Of a stretch of 64,000 nt of DNA, positions 34,396 to 44,939 are shown in pieces. The stretch lies in the NCBI RefSeq assembly GCF_964204865.1, contig NC_135257.1, positions 9,694,151-9,758,150 on the forward strand, read 5' to 3'. The DNA comes from Styela clava (lineage: Eukaryota; Chordata; Ascidiacea; Stolidobranchia; Styelidae). Under the pieces are notes generated by a model, which had not been told where the DNA came from, ran no database searches, and worked only from the letters and a program-made list of their open reading frames with translations. A program made the position numbers and the translations under genes. Numbering within the stretch: position 1 is the stretch's first letter; every line of letters begins with the position of its first letter.

Positions 34396-36273
34396 TTATG
34401 GTTTTCCCTTCAAAAGAATGCGATTGGAGTCATTGAATACTCTAAATCCTTCTTTACATGCAAAATTCCAACCAATATCGGCCATTTGTTCTGCAAGTGA
34501 ACCAGCAGCGTTGGCAGAAGCAGAGCTTGCCTGGCCCATTTTGGACCTTTTAAAAACACCTTGTAATATAGAAGCTACTCTGAAAAATGTAAAAGCCATA
34601 TAAAAATTAAAATTTGAAACTTCTGCTGTGTTAGTTTTGGAGCAGTAACGATGCATTAATTCCTTCATGCTGGGAATGCCCAGACGTTCCAAATCCTTTT
34701 CAGCCATGCCTGGTAGTATTGGTATATTTTTAGGCAAATAATGAGCAATTCCCATATATGCCAAATCTGACAATGGATCACCCAGGGTGGACAATTCCCA
34801 GTCCAAAACAGCAAGAACCTCATCAGTCTCTGGATGAAAAATAAGGTTATCGAGTCTGTAGTCACCATGAACCACAACAGTACTCTCATTTTTTGGTAAA
34901 TGTTGTGGCAACCATTCTATCAATCTGTTCATAGCAGGGATATTATGAGTTTCAGTTGCCTTATATTGCCTTGACCAAGTTATTACTTGTCTTTCAACAT
35001 AATTTCCATATTTTCCAAAGTCGGTGAGATCTGCATTGTCTATGTTAACGGAATGTATATTACACAGAGTATCAGCTAGGTTATGATAAATTCGCCGTCT
35101 TTTCTCTGCAGGCATATCAGGGAGCAGTGGATTTTTATACACATTGCCATCCACATATTTCATCAAATAAAAAGGAGTACCAAGGATTGAAGAGTCTTCA
35201 CAAAGAGATAAAAGTGTGGGAATAGGAACCCCTGCTTCTTTCATGGCAGACATTACTCTGTATTCTCTTTCAATAGCGTGTGCTGATGGTAACAATTTGC
35301 CTGGTGGCTTTTTTCTAAGAACTGCTTTCATATCTCCATACTCAATATAGTATGTCGGATTAGACTGGCCATGAGCAAACTGCCGAATATGTAGGCCAGT
35401 GTGTGAATGAATCTTGAGGGTATTCTGAATGTATTTCTCAAGATTCCTTTCTGATATCTCCATACCTTTTCGAACTCCCTTTGTTTCTGGGATAGGATTG
35501 GACAGAGAAAACTGCAATATTTGTTCGAGCTGCGCAAGTGAGGCAGGAATGTTTTCCACTTTGATGCATCGAATTCCAAGACTCTTTGCAGTCTTTATAT
35601 TACTGCCAATGTCATCAAGAAAGATTGCATCTTCAGCCTTGACTCCCAATGCATTCAAGCATTTGTTATAAATAACTGGATTCGGTTTATTTATTCCAGC
35701 CACAGCAGACTCTACGACAACATCAAAAATTGATTGATCGATAGGAATCAATGTGCTGCCATCAGAATTTTTCCAGTTATTTGTCAGGAGAGCGGTTTTA
35801 ATGCCTTCTGCTTTTATAGCCCTGACTGCATCTAGCACTTCTGGGATTGGATCACCCATTCCATTCTCCAAATACTCAAGAAAGTCATGTAATTCCACAC
35901 TTTGACCTGCAGTGACAGAACATTCCTCAGAGAATTTTACACCAAACTCTTCAGAATTTAGTTCTCCTATTTCCAATTTAGGCCAAGAACCATCTGCACC
36001 AAACTGCTCAATACATTTCCAGATGGTACCAGGAGGAATCCCTCTTTCATCCTCATATGCTCTTGTTAGTGGAAATGGACTTTTGAGCACAACTCCACCC
36101 ATGTCAAATATGACAGCTCTTGTTTTGTAACGAATATTTTCCACCAATATGTGCGAGGGTGATAGACATACTTTTGCCAACAACAATCCATGATATGATC
36201 GTCTTGAAGAAGCTGTTTTTAGAACACTGTGACAATATCCAATTTTACTTAAGAACAATTTTGGGATGTTCAT
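34396..36273 (-). CDS. ACAD10-like HAD + APH kinase protein without the dehydrogenase half
   Basis: An intronless 625-residue ORF. The basic, Ser-rich N terminus (about 1-50) could target mitochondria. Residues about 52-255 are a HAD domain: FDMGGVV, LLTNN, INKPNP, FLDDIGSN. As in ACAD10, the second motif-I Asp is replaced by Gly, so phosphatase activity is doubtful. Residues about 275-610 are an aminoglycoside-phosphotransferase-like kinase: VLRKKPPG, VVVHGDYRLDN (catalytic loop), VLAVLDWELSTLGDP (metal site). The order and spacing match the first half of vertebrate ACAD10, whose kinase has been linked to phosphorylating 4-hydroxyacyl-CoAs for removal by the ACAD domain. This ORF ends (EGFRVFNDSNRILLKGKP) just after the kinase. 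The dehydrogenase partner would have to come from another gene; alternatively, a spliced isoform skips this stop. No retrocopy poly-A is visible. Confidence 0.9.
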   Translation of the reverse strand: MNIPKLFLSKIGYCHSVLKTASSRRSYHGLLLAKVCLSPSHILVENIRYKTRAVIFDMGGVVLKSPFPLTRAYEDERGIPPGTIWKCIEQFGADGSWPKLEIGELNSEEFGVKFSEECSVTAGQSVELHDFLEYLENGMGDPIPEVLDAVRAIKAEGIKTALLTNNWKNSDGSTLIPIDQSIFDVVVESAVAGINKPNPVIYNKCLNALGVKAEDAIFLDDIGSNIKTAKSLGIRCIKVENIPASLAQLEQILQFSLSNPIPETKGVRKGMEISERNLEKYIQNTLKIHSHTGLHIRQFAHGQSNPTYYIEYGDMKAVLRKKPPGKLLPSAHAIEREYRVMSAMKEAGVPIPTLLSLCEDSSILGTPFYLMKYVDGNVYKNPLLPDMPAEKRRRIYHNLADTLCNIHSVNIDNADLTDFGKYGNYVERQVITWSRQYKATETHNIPAMNRLIEWLPQHLPKNESTVVVHGDYRLDNLIFHPETDEVLAVLDWELSTLGDPLSDLAYMGIAHYLPKNIPILPGMAEKDLERLGIPSMKELMHRYCSKTNTAEVSNFNFYMAFTFFRVASILQGVFKRSKMGQASSASANAAGSLAEQMADIGWNFACKEGFRVFNDSNRILLKGKP

Positions 36274-36461
36274 ACTACAGTACTAGTTCACTGAATTAAC
36301 GAATAATATTGTAATTTTTGTAACCAAGTGTAAATGTGATCATCTGTAAATATCATTATATTATCTTCTGGCTGTCATAACACCTGAATGAAAATAGGTG
36401 AGCTAGCGGGAACAAGGTTACTCTAGCCTACATTTTCGTGGTGATCAAAGGGTTAGGAATT

Positions 36462-37700
36462 AATTAATTATGGGACCAGAACCATGCGCTAGGTAACCAA
36501 AATTGGGGTCTCATGTAGTTTCGTACCTAACATACTTCTAGTGGGCGTAGCATAACAATTTTTTAAATTGCCAATCCTAACCCCCACAAAAAATAACATC
36601 CCTACGACGTCACTGTGACATAATAGAGCCCTTCAAACTGATACTATACAAACTGTCATTCAAGACGCGCAGACGAGCACCCAAAATCGAACAGCTATTT
36701 CTCTCGTTTTCTCGCCGCAACGAACCCAATATAAGAGAGATCAAGGACGTCAGCCAGTTCTTCATCCTCGGCGCCGATGCCAATTCGGGCAATCGTACAT
36801 ATATTTGGCAAGCTCTATGACGCGATTGTGATGTCGAAGTGACGTAATTTTTGGATGGCGTAGTCAGATGGGGGTCAGGATTGACATATCAAAAAATTGG
36901 GTCTGGTATAGTTTAGTACCGTACCGCATGTACTTCAAGTTTGCCTTGCTCAACAATTTTCACATATATCATTCCTAACCCCCACCTGACTATGTCACCA
37001 AAGGTTACGTTACGGGACGGGTGGTCGTCCAAACTGTGCAGACGTTCACCTGAAATCGAGCAAGCTATTTCTCTCGTTTCCTCGTTGCAACGATCCCGAT
37101 ATGAGAGAGACCGCTGGCGTTAGTGAGTTCGATATCGTCGGTGCAGATGCCATTTTGGACGATGGTAGCTGTACTTGGCAAGCTCTATGACGGTAATTTG
37201 ACGAAGTTAGCGTCGGTAGAAGTCACGATTCAAGCCACTTGAAAAAGGAGTGTCAATTTTTTGCCAAAACGTGATTTTCAATGAAAAAATAAATAAAACT
37301 GCGCGATTGAATATGATAACAGATTCAGATATATAGGGACTCACTATAGAAACTGCCAGAAGCACAATATGACGCAATTTAGTGAGATATAAACAATTGA
37401 AAATTTCATCCGAAGTTTGAAGTTACAAGGCATCCGACGGGGGACTGGTATAGTTTAGTACTACATGCACTTCTAGTTGACCTGTCTCACCAATTTTTGC
37501 ATATGTCGATTCTAACCCCCACCTGACTACATCACCAAAAAATTACGTCATTTCGACGTCACAGTGGCGTAATAAGGCCCACCAAAGTATGCGGATGGTC
37601 ATCCAAAACGCGCAGACATAGTCAGGGTTAGGAATAAAAAATGCAAAATTCGTTATGCTACGTCCACTGTGTACTTGTGGTACTAAACTATACTAGATCC
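36462..37700. repeat. Degenerate tandem/inverted repeat array
   Basis: At least three units of about 370 bp share GGTCTxGTATAGTTTAGTAC, ATTCCTAACCCCCACCTGAC, TCTCGTTTTCTCGCCGCAAC and GGCAAGCTCTATGACG. Around 36865-37000 the flanks are inverted (GTCAGATGGGGGTCAGGATT vs AATCCTAACCCCCACCTGAC-like), so each unit can fold back. No ORF. Confidence 0.65.
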
Positions 37701-37910
37701 CACAAAACTACGCGATACTTAAACTGAACAAAACGTCCGAACTCGAAACTGAAACCGTGGGCTGGAGCAAAGTGACTAGTAACTTTTTGCTACAACAGAT
37801 CACCTGCGGTCAAATTATCCCAACAACACTAGATGTCGTGAAAACAGAGAAGAAATTTCGATTTTCAGTTGAAGTTGACAACATTTACCCTTTTTAATTG
37901 TGTATTTTAT

Positions 37911-38295
37911 CTTCGACTTCATGAAAAAAGTACATTGATTAATTGATATGCAAATTAACTTTGAAATAATACCATGAATCGTCTGAAATGATTTCTTACG
38001 CAACGATGATTTTCACGGACAACATTATCTAACATAAATTTCTGTTTTATAGACGATTGCCACGCATTAATTTATTACAGATGTAAAGAACATAAAAATA
38101 CCTTTAGGAAAATAGTAAAATGAACTTGACTTTTATGGGGGGGTTGATATGCATATTAGCTTTAAATATTCTTATGTTTCGTCCAAATTCCATTTTTTAC
38201 GGCACAACATTACCTAACATAAATTTCTATTTTATAGAAATTTTCCACGCATTAGTTTATTACAGATAGAAAGAACATAAAAATACCTTTCAGAA
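37911..38295. repeat. Direct repeat of about 185-bp spacing
   Basis: Two copies share ATCTAACATAAATTTCTGTTTTATAGA-like sequence, CCACGCATTAxTTTATTACAGAT and AAAGAACATAAAAATACCTTT. Non-coding. Confidence 0.65.
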
Positions 38296-38879
38296 AGCTA
38301 GCGGGTGCTTGAAATCTTGTACTGCTGTACTCAGTGTACTGCAAAGACAAAGAGAGACATAGTTTGGGTGAAAAAAGTAGCTGAAGTTGAGGAACTGGAT
38401 ACTGACTATTGGAATTCTGGGTTTAAAATAGAATTAATATGCCTACCACTAATTATTAATCCTGGCGAACTTATAGTGCAGTAGTGAGAGATATGATGAA
38501 AACTTGTATTTGCTTCGCTGGGGTTGGGTAATAGGTACATAGACAAAGAGGCTACCTCATTGTACTACTGTACCGATCGATTACATTCAGCTCTCTATTC
38601 CTGGCCGGAACTTCAGCCTCTTTTGCCCCAACTGTACGATGCAGAAATATGAGCTTTGCGCCAAGCCGTGAGTCAGGCAAAAGTTAATCTCAATGCAATG
38701 AACAAGAGGCGTCGACAGTGGCTCATTGCACCATCCATAGGATGTTTCCCCAAGCATCAACTTCATTGTTCGTATTCGTAACAATTACAAATCTGCAATG
38801 GACCTTTCCCCGAGCATCGACTTCCTTGTTTACTCCGTGACATTGGCCAATCAGTAAGATACAAAAAGTGACGTAACAA

Positions 38880-39480
38880 TGCATTTCGCATTCGCTCAGA
38901 CACTTTTCTCACTCAGACAGATTTTCAAGCGTGGTCGTAAACATTACCTCGTTTTCGCGTTTTTGAACTCTATTCGCTAGTTTTCAGTTGTGTTTCGGAA
39001 AATTAAATATAAATCAGATAATACAATGATCACTCTGTCTTCCTAGGAGTTTTAATTCAATTACAGTAATAAAAAATTGGTGTAGAAATAGTTGTGATAG
39101 ACTACGCTAAAATTTTTTACCTGTACTTTTAAAAAACACATTGTTGTATGCGATGAATCATAATGATGATTTAAAACACATACGCCATTTTACATGCGCC
39201 AACTCGCAAAAGCACTCTCAAAATAGTCCCGAAAATTTTGCAATGATAAAGTATAGGAAGAATTTTTCGGGGGTCAAAGGTCGGAGAAAGGTCCATAGGT
39301 TAACAATGACGTAACAATTGGATTCATGCCGCCGCTCAGACACTTTTGCTCAGACAGATATTTAAGCGTGGCTGTAAACATTGTCTCTTTTTGGTAGTTT
39401 TGCGTGTTATTCGTCAGTTTTTAGTTGTAAATCAAATAACTTAATTATCATTATGTCTCCCGAGGGATCTTCAGTTTAGT
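38880..39480. repeat. Dispersed repeat, two diverged copies
   Basis: About 38885-39010 and 39325-39440 share GCTCAGACAGAT..TTCAAGCGTGG, GTAAACATT and GCGTxTTATTCGTCAGTTTT. A third copy is at about 56030-56130. Sequence from 38296 to here holds no recognised gene. Confidence 0.55.
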
Positions 39481-39660
39481 TACAATAATCAAAAATTTAT
39501 ACCGTAAACTAAAGATAAATGCTGCGATAGGTGGGCTACCTATAAGCGACTAAGCGGCACGTGGTTTATTGGATATTCAGTTTTCAGGATATTGAATAAA
39601 AACTTATGCACGCAATTTACAAAGAATTGAGATTCTGTTATATACCACTGATCTTGGATG

Positions 39661-40131
39661 CAGTGGCGTGCCTAGAGGGGGCGAAAGGGGCAGCACGTTG
39701 TAGGGGGCAGCAAAACCAAGCTGTAGCGTAGGCGTTATCACACATGTTTTTCTCGATGTGTTTTTATTAAATTAAAAGCCGACATTATGTATTTATTAAT
39801 GTGTGACTGACTGGAGAGTTCACAATGGATGTTTTCTCTGCCATTGACCCAGAAAAAAAATTTCCTATCCTATTTTACAATTGCAACATTTCAGGTGCTC
39901 ATTTTAAGGGTGGTTTCGCGAGTGTGCACCTTGAACTAGTTTATATGTTTCAAACAATCATTTTATTTCAAAATATTCAACCCTGGTATTTGAAAGTACG
40001 TTTATATCTTATTTGAACTTTAATTGCAATAATTTATCTGTTTATCCCCCGAATTATTTTTGAAGTTGGGTATAAGGGGCAGCATTATCAGAAACTCGCC
40101 CCGGGCAGCAGAAAAGTTTGGCACGCCCCTG
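39661..40131. mobile_element. hAT MITE
   Basis: Ends CAGTGGCGTGCC (39661) and GGCACGCCCCTG (to 40131), with a perfect 8-bp TSD CTTGGATG at 39653-39660 and 40132-40139. The ends are rich in GGGGCAGC. 471 bp, no transposase. Confidence 0.88.
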
Positions 40132-40325
40132 CTTGGATGCAACAGAATTCAAAACGATAGTTATTCGATTTGAACAAATTAAATTTGTTTCTAAGTTTAA
40201 GGGGTGGTAGATATTTAGCTATCAGCATAGGTTACTATTCGTAACTTATACTGTTAGTTATGTATTTGAGTTGACCATCTTGCATGGTATATATACCACT
40301 TTCTGAGAATATAAATGCATTATTG

Positions 40326-43300
40326 CAGGGGTGGGCAATTACTTTTCTAATGGGATACGGATAATAGACTCGGTTACTGGGCCGGATGCTCAATAGTATT
40401 GCGATCCCGGTATTTTGACCTTTTCTCCGATCCAGGGGTCATTTTGAATACAATATCACGATTTAATACGCGACGTGGTGTTATTCTAAAACGGTTTTAC
40501 AGTGCATTTCGTAAATTGAGTCGTCAAAATATTACTAACATGGCGACAAATATCTTTTAAAGATTGCTCTGTACTGAAGAATCCGATCTAGACGCCATTA
40601 AAAAATCTGAATATTTGATAAAAACAAAAGATAGCAGCCACGACGGAGACAATCAAATGATGTTGGCACAAGCGCTTCATGCTTTCGTTGAACACGATGA
40701 AAACGAAGGTGTGTCATTGATAACGTAAGAGGTTGGGAAAGAAATGCTGCTATATGAGACAAGCAGGGAGTGTAAACATGGAAAAGTTGTATAACGCACT
40801 AAAATCAATCAAATCTATGTCAGTTAAGGCTGAACGTCCATTTTCAGCACTTGGATTTTCTGCCAACAAAAATCAGGAATCGATGCCACTCTCATGTTTT
40901 CGAATAAGGAAGATACATCACAATGTGTGTGTTTTTTAATTTTATTTATTTATTAGATGGTGGAAATCTCGAACCCGGGATTTCTAATCTGGTCCCGAAA
41001 TAGCAACCCTACTTAAAACGTATTAAAACGGTTTATTTGTAAATAATTAGAGACAATGATTAATGGGACTGATGTAGCCTACCGCATGCGTCCAGAAGCT
41101 TGTTTAAATCAGGCTCGAAGCTGCTTGTGCTGATTCTTAAGACTGATTGTAGATTTGAATCCGTTAGAAGAGATCTGTTTTTGCTTTTGTTGATCTTCAT
41201 ACATGAAAAGGTTTGCTCGCATATGTATGTTGATGCAAACATCACAAACATTTTTCTCGCAAAATCTTTGATATATTTGAATTTTTCTTGGTGAAGTGAT
41301 TGATAAAATTCAATCAATGACTTCTCTTCAAAACTGCTTTTCAAAGCATTGTCAGCTTGGAGATCTATGAGTTCCACCTGTAACTCGTCAGCGACCGTTT
41401 CAACATCATATGAAAATGGGGACTTCAGTAAATCAAATTCATGCTCCATAGCATTGAAATCAGAAAATCTTCTGACGAATTCTTCTCTCAGGCCTGTGAT
41501 AAGTCCACTGTACTTTTCTGCAGATGTAGCGTTAACAGACTGACTTTTTAGGAGGGGAAAGTGAGCATAGTTTTCATTATACATTTGTTTCGCGAAAAGT
41601 GTAAGCTTTGTTTGAAATGATTTAACTTCCAAATGTAAATCATGAGCAAATACTCCTTTTCCTTGGAGTTTTTTATTAAGTTCATTCATTTTTTGCATAT
41701 ATAATATCTGTAGCAAATGCAAAATCAGACATCCATTCTGTATCCCGCGCTTTGGTAGAGAAGTCACAGACTATATCTTTCATTTCAAAAAACACGACAA
41801 TCTCTTCTTTAAGTTCCCAAACTCTTTTTAACACGATTCCCAAACTAAGCCACCTTACATTGGTGAGGTACAGTACATCAGAGAAATCGGAATCTATGTC
41901 TTGCAAGAAATCCCGAAACTGTCTGTGATTTAATCCTTTTGATCTAATTACATTCACTGCCTGTACTACTGGTTTCACAACATGTTTGAAATCTGACCTG
42001 GACTTGCAAAGACTTCCCTGGTGTATTATACAGTGAAATGATAGAACTTTATGAAGTGGGTAATCAGCTGTAATCTTGTCATTTATTCTTTTTATCAGTC
42101 CAGTATGTTTCCCAGTTAATGACGGCGCACCATCTGTTGTTATGCTCACAAGTTTATCGAGACATAACTGTGACGTTTCTAAAGAGTGCATAACACTGTT
42201 GAATAGATCATGTCCTGTGGTAGTGCCTTTGAGACTCTCCATGGACAGCAATTCTTCCGTGATGCAAAAATGTTTGTCAATTCCCCTGATAAAAATCATT
42301 AACTGCGCTGTGTCCAATACATCTGTGCTCTCATCTAAAGCTATTGAGAAACATTTAAATGTATTTGCCGTATTCAACAGATTTTCTTGTAAGTTGGCAG
42401 CAATAGCTTCTATTCTACGAACGGTAGTTGTCCGTGACATGGGAATTGCATCGATTTTTGACTTCACTTCTGGACAAACAATGTTGATAGCGTCAACCAT
42501 GCAGTCTTTCACAAATTCTGCATCCGAAAAAGGCTTGTTGCTTTTTGCGATCTTGTGTGCTAAAACAAAACTTGCTTTTGTAGCAGCCTCTTGGGTAGAC
42601 GAAAACTTGATAAGGGTACGCTGTTGCTGTTTCAGTTTTATAACCATATCTGCTGCCTTTACTTTCAGTTCTTGTGTCGAAAATTGTTGGCCAAAATTTT
42701 TATGTTTTGCTAGAAAATGTCTTTTCATATTATATTTTTTGAACACCGCACATGTTTCATTACAAATTAAGCAGGCAGCTTTTGATTTACCATTGTCCAT
42801 AAAAAAATACTTCTCTGTCCATTCCTTGTTAAAAACACGACATTCGGAATCCAGTTTGCGTTTTTTATTCATTCCAATGAATTTATTACAAATGATGGAA
42901 AAATTACGGTACCCTCGCAGAGAAAGTTGATAGAAAAAGAAGCTCAATGGCCTGGCTTACGTTTATATAGTAAGCTGCACAATGTAACGAATAGGGTCAT
43001 TATGACGTTATTTGATAGTGAATTAAAATTTACGGAAAATTCACTGATCAATAGGCATTTGCATCAGGGGATGCAATAATAACATTGAGAGATTATTATC
43101 AAGTGATGGAAATATAGACAGAATAATTGGATTTAAGTTCTGAAATTGATGTACCGGACAAAAGGAAAGAACATGTGTTGCGGCATTCACCGCACGAAAA
43201 TTCGCTGGCCTAAACGCTGATATAGAGTTTTTGAAAGACACAAATAATTCGGATGGATGATGTTGCACATTATATTCAGGTGCTGATGATACGTGGGTAA

Positions 43301-43464
43301 TTGCGGTATTTACCTTAGCGAATGATTTGTTATTTCTTCGATATTTTTAACAAAAATTCATGTTCATGAAAACTATAGTCATAATTTCAGCAGTCACAAG
43401 TGGGCCGGATGAAACACTCAAGTGGGCCGGATCCGGCCCGCGGGCCGTAATTTGCCCACCCCTG
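40326..43464 (-). mobile_element. Nearly intact hAT transposon (Charlie-like)
   Basis: Terminal inverted repeats CAGGGGTGGGCAATTAC and GTAATTTGCCCACCCCTG are flanked by a perfect 8-bp TSD CATTATTG (40318-40325, 43465-43472). Subterminal GGGCCGG repeats are typical of this group. The 3139-bp element encodes one full-length transposase broken by a single frameshift. Confidence 0.93.
41060..42872 (-). CDS. hAT transposase (GTF2IRD2/ZBED-type), single frameshift
   Basis: A DNA-cutting and joining enzyme of the host hAT element, about 604 codons from MNKKRKLDSECRVF. Domains in order: BED-type finger (CLICNETCAVFKKYNMKRHF..H); hAT catalytic core with SIALDESTD and SITTDGAPSLTG, carrying the acidic residues; RWLSLG; and a C-terminal dimerisation region after the shift (SLIEFYQSLHQEK, STYICEQTFSCMKINKSK). 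The two frames overlap at 41682-41767. Near 41695-41705 the first frame runs ATDIIYAKNE-stop while the other reads ILYMQKMNELNKKL, so one lost or gained base splits the gene. The same family was domesticated in vertebrates. An open frame extends upstream to 42947, but the element's homologous part begins near 42872. Confidence 0.88.
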
Positions 43465-43489
43465 CATTATTGGGAACAAAAAGTACATA

Positions 43490-43645
43490 TAGATCGTTTT
43501 GTTATTACGTTGTTGTTCTTGTTGGTATTTTTCATTTGATTGTTATGAAAAAATCGCTTTTCTCATTAACTACTACTAGACCAAGTAATTTGAAATTTTC
43601 AGTGGTTCAAGATTATATTTTTCGCTAGAAGGCTTCTATTTATTT
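43490..43645 (-). repeat. Dispersed family A copy, truncated
   Basis: GTTGTTCTTG, AAATCGCTTTTCTC, TTTGAAATTTTCAGTGGTTC and AGAAGGCT match the inverse of 31417-31642. Confidence 0.6.
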
Positions 43646-43881
43646 CAAACGATTTTATTTATTCAATCGAACGATTGAATTTTGAGAAAAAAAAAATACG
43701 GTACTATACATAAATTCGAAATACCGACGGGTATTATGTATATTGCCATTTAAATAGAATCCTCCAAGAGCTAACTACTATAAACGGCGGGTGTGATATG
43801 TTATGATCTGTGCAAAGTTTGACCAGCGTCCAACATTTTCCAACTTCAAAAGTGTATTACTTTAGGTTACAACGATGGGAC

Positions 43882-43986
43882 CTCCTGGAGTATGCGCACC
43901 AAGATGGCGCACAACCTGAACTCAGGTCGTGTAACATGTTTGGGTTCAGGTTATCTAACATCTTGGTGCGCATACTTCAGGAGAAC
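43882..43986. mobile_element. Palindromic MITE (family B)
   Basis: CTCCTGGAGTATGCGCACCA..GGCGCACAACCTGAA pairs with TTCAGGTTATCTAACATCTTGGTGCGCATA. The arms are about 45 bp around a short loop. Confidence 0.7.
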
Positions 43987-44119
43987 CCAACGATATAATG
44001 GTAGTTCATATTAATCTAATCCCTTTGACCATCTCGGCGCTCGGTTACATTCTTTGAGTTCTGACGGTATTATAAAAGTTGCGTGATATTTCCCAGTGTG
44101 CGTAATGGACCCAATGCAT

Positions 44120-44480
44120 CGGGTGACCGAGGTACGCCATATGATTAAGCAGTCTTCTTGGCTTCCCACTGGAGGTAAGATCGGGCCCATAAATTCCAGC
44201 CCGGCCCGATCCAGGCGTGTGGGTACCAAACCCGACCCGAGATTTGCAGGCCCGTGCCTGAAATTTCATTTTATTTAGTTTATTGAATTGTCATTGCAAG
44301 AGTTTAGTACGGTACGTGTTGAAAAGGCAACTTCTGTTTTTTGCAGACCACGGTCTCTTTTGTGGCCAAAATGCCTCATTTAAAGAAAAAGTCAGCGATA
44401 CCGAATCCCGACCCGAACGTAATGATTAACATTTCAGACGAAACTGGCCGGGCCGGGCTTCAGATCTTAGCTCCACTGCC
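44120..44480. other. SINE fragment plus probable hAT-like MITE
   Basis: 44120-44170 resembles the 3' part of the tRNA-SINE (ACCGAGGTACGCCATATGAT). 44168-44479 has inverse ends (CACTGGAGGTAAGATC and GATCTTAGCTCCACTG) and GGCCCGxx-rich subterminal sequence. I could not confirm a TSD. 44481-44939 shows nothing. Confidence 0.4.
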
Positions 44481-44939
44481 CACTCATCGTCATTAAAATT
44501 TGGTTTGGTTCCAGAGAAAGACAAGGAATAAATTAACGTGGTATTACTAAATGGCATCGGGTAGAACCATCCGAAACAATGTCATCAAGAAATTTGCACT
44601 TGCTTTTTACACGACATCAGTTGACAAATACACACAACACCACAATCATACTTAAGTGATTTATGATTCAATGTGCTTGCCGAAGATCTAGCAAAACAAT
44701 AATGCCCCGAAATTCAATGCACAATTCTATCATCACACAGTTGTATTATTTACCACAGTAAAATAGAACGGTTTTATCATAACAGTGGTTTTATAGACTC
44801 AATATTATCATCACAATTATCACAATAATACCAGAAATTCTTTAACAGAAAAGTAAACAGTAGCCTGCAGTGGTTTTTGTGTACACAATTTATATGGTCG
44901 AATCACAGTAAAATTACCAAAAGCAGAAATTAAACATGA

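Noticed and set aside
42076-42930. Plus-strand ORF of 284 codons
   Set aside because: It is the antisense shadow of the hAT transposase.
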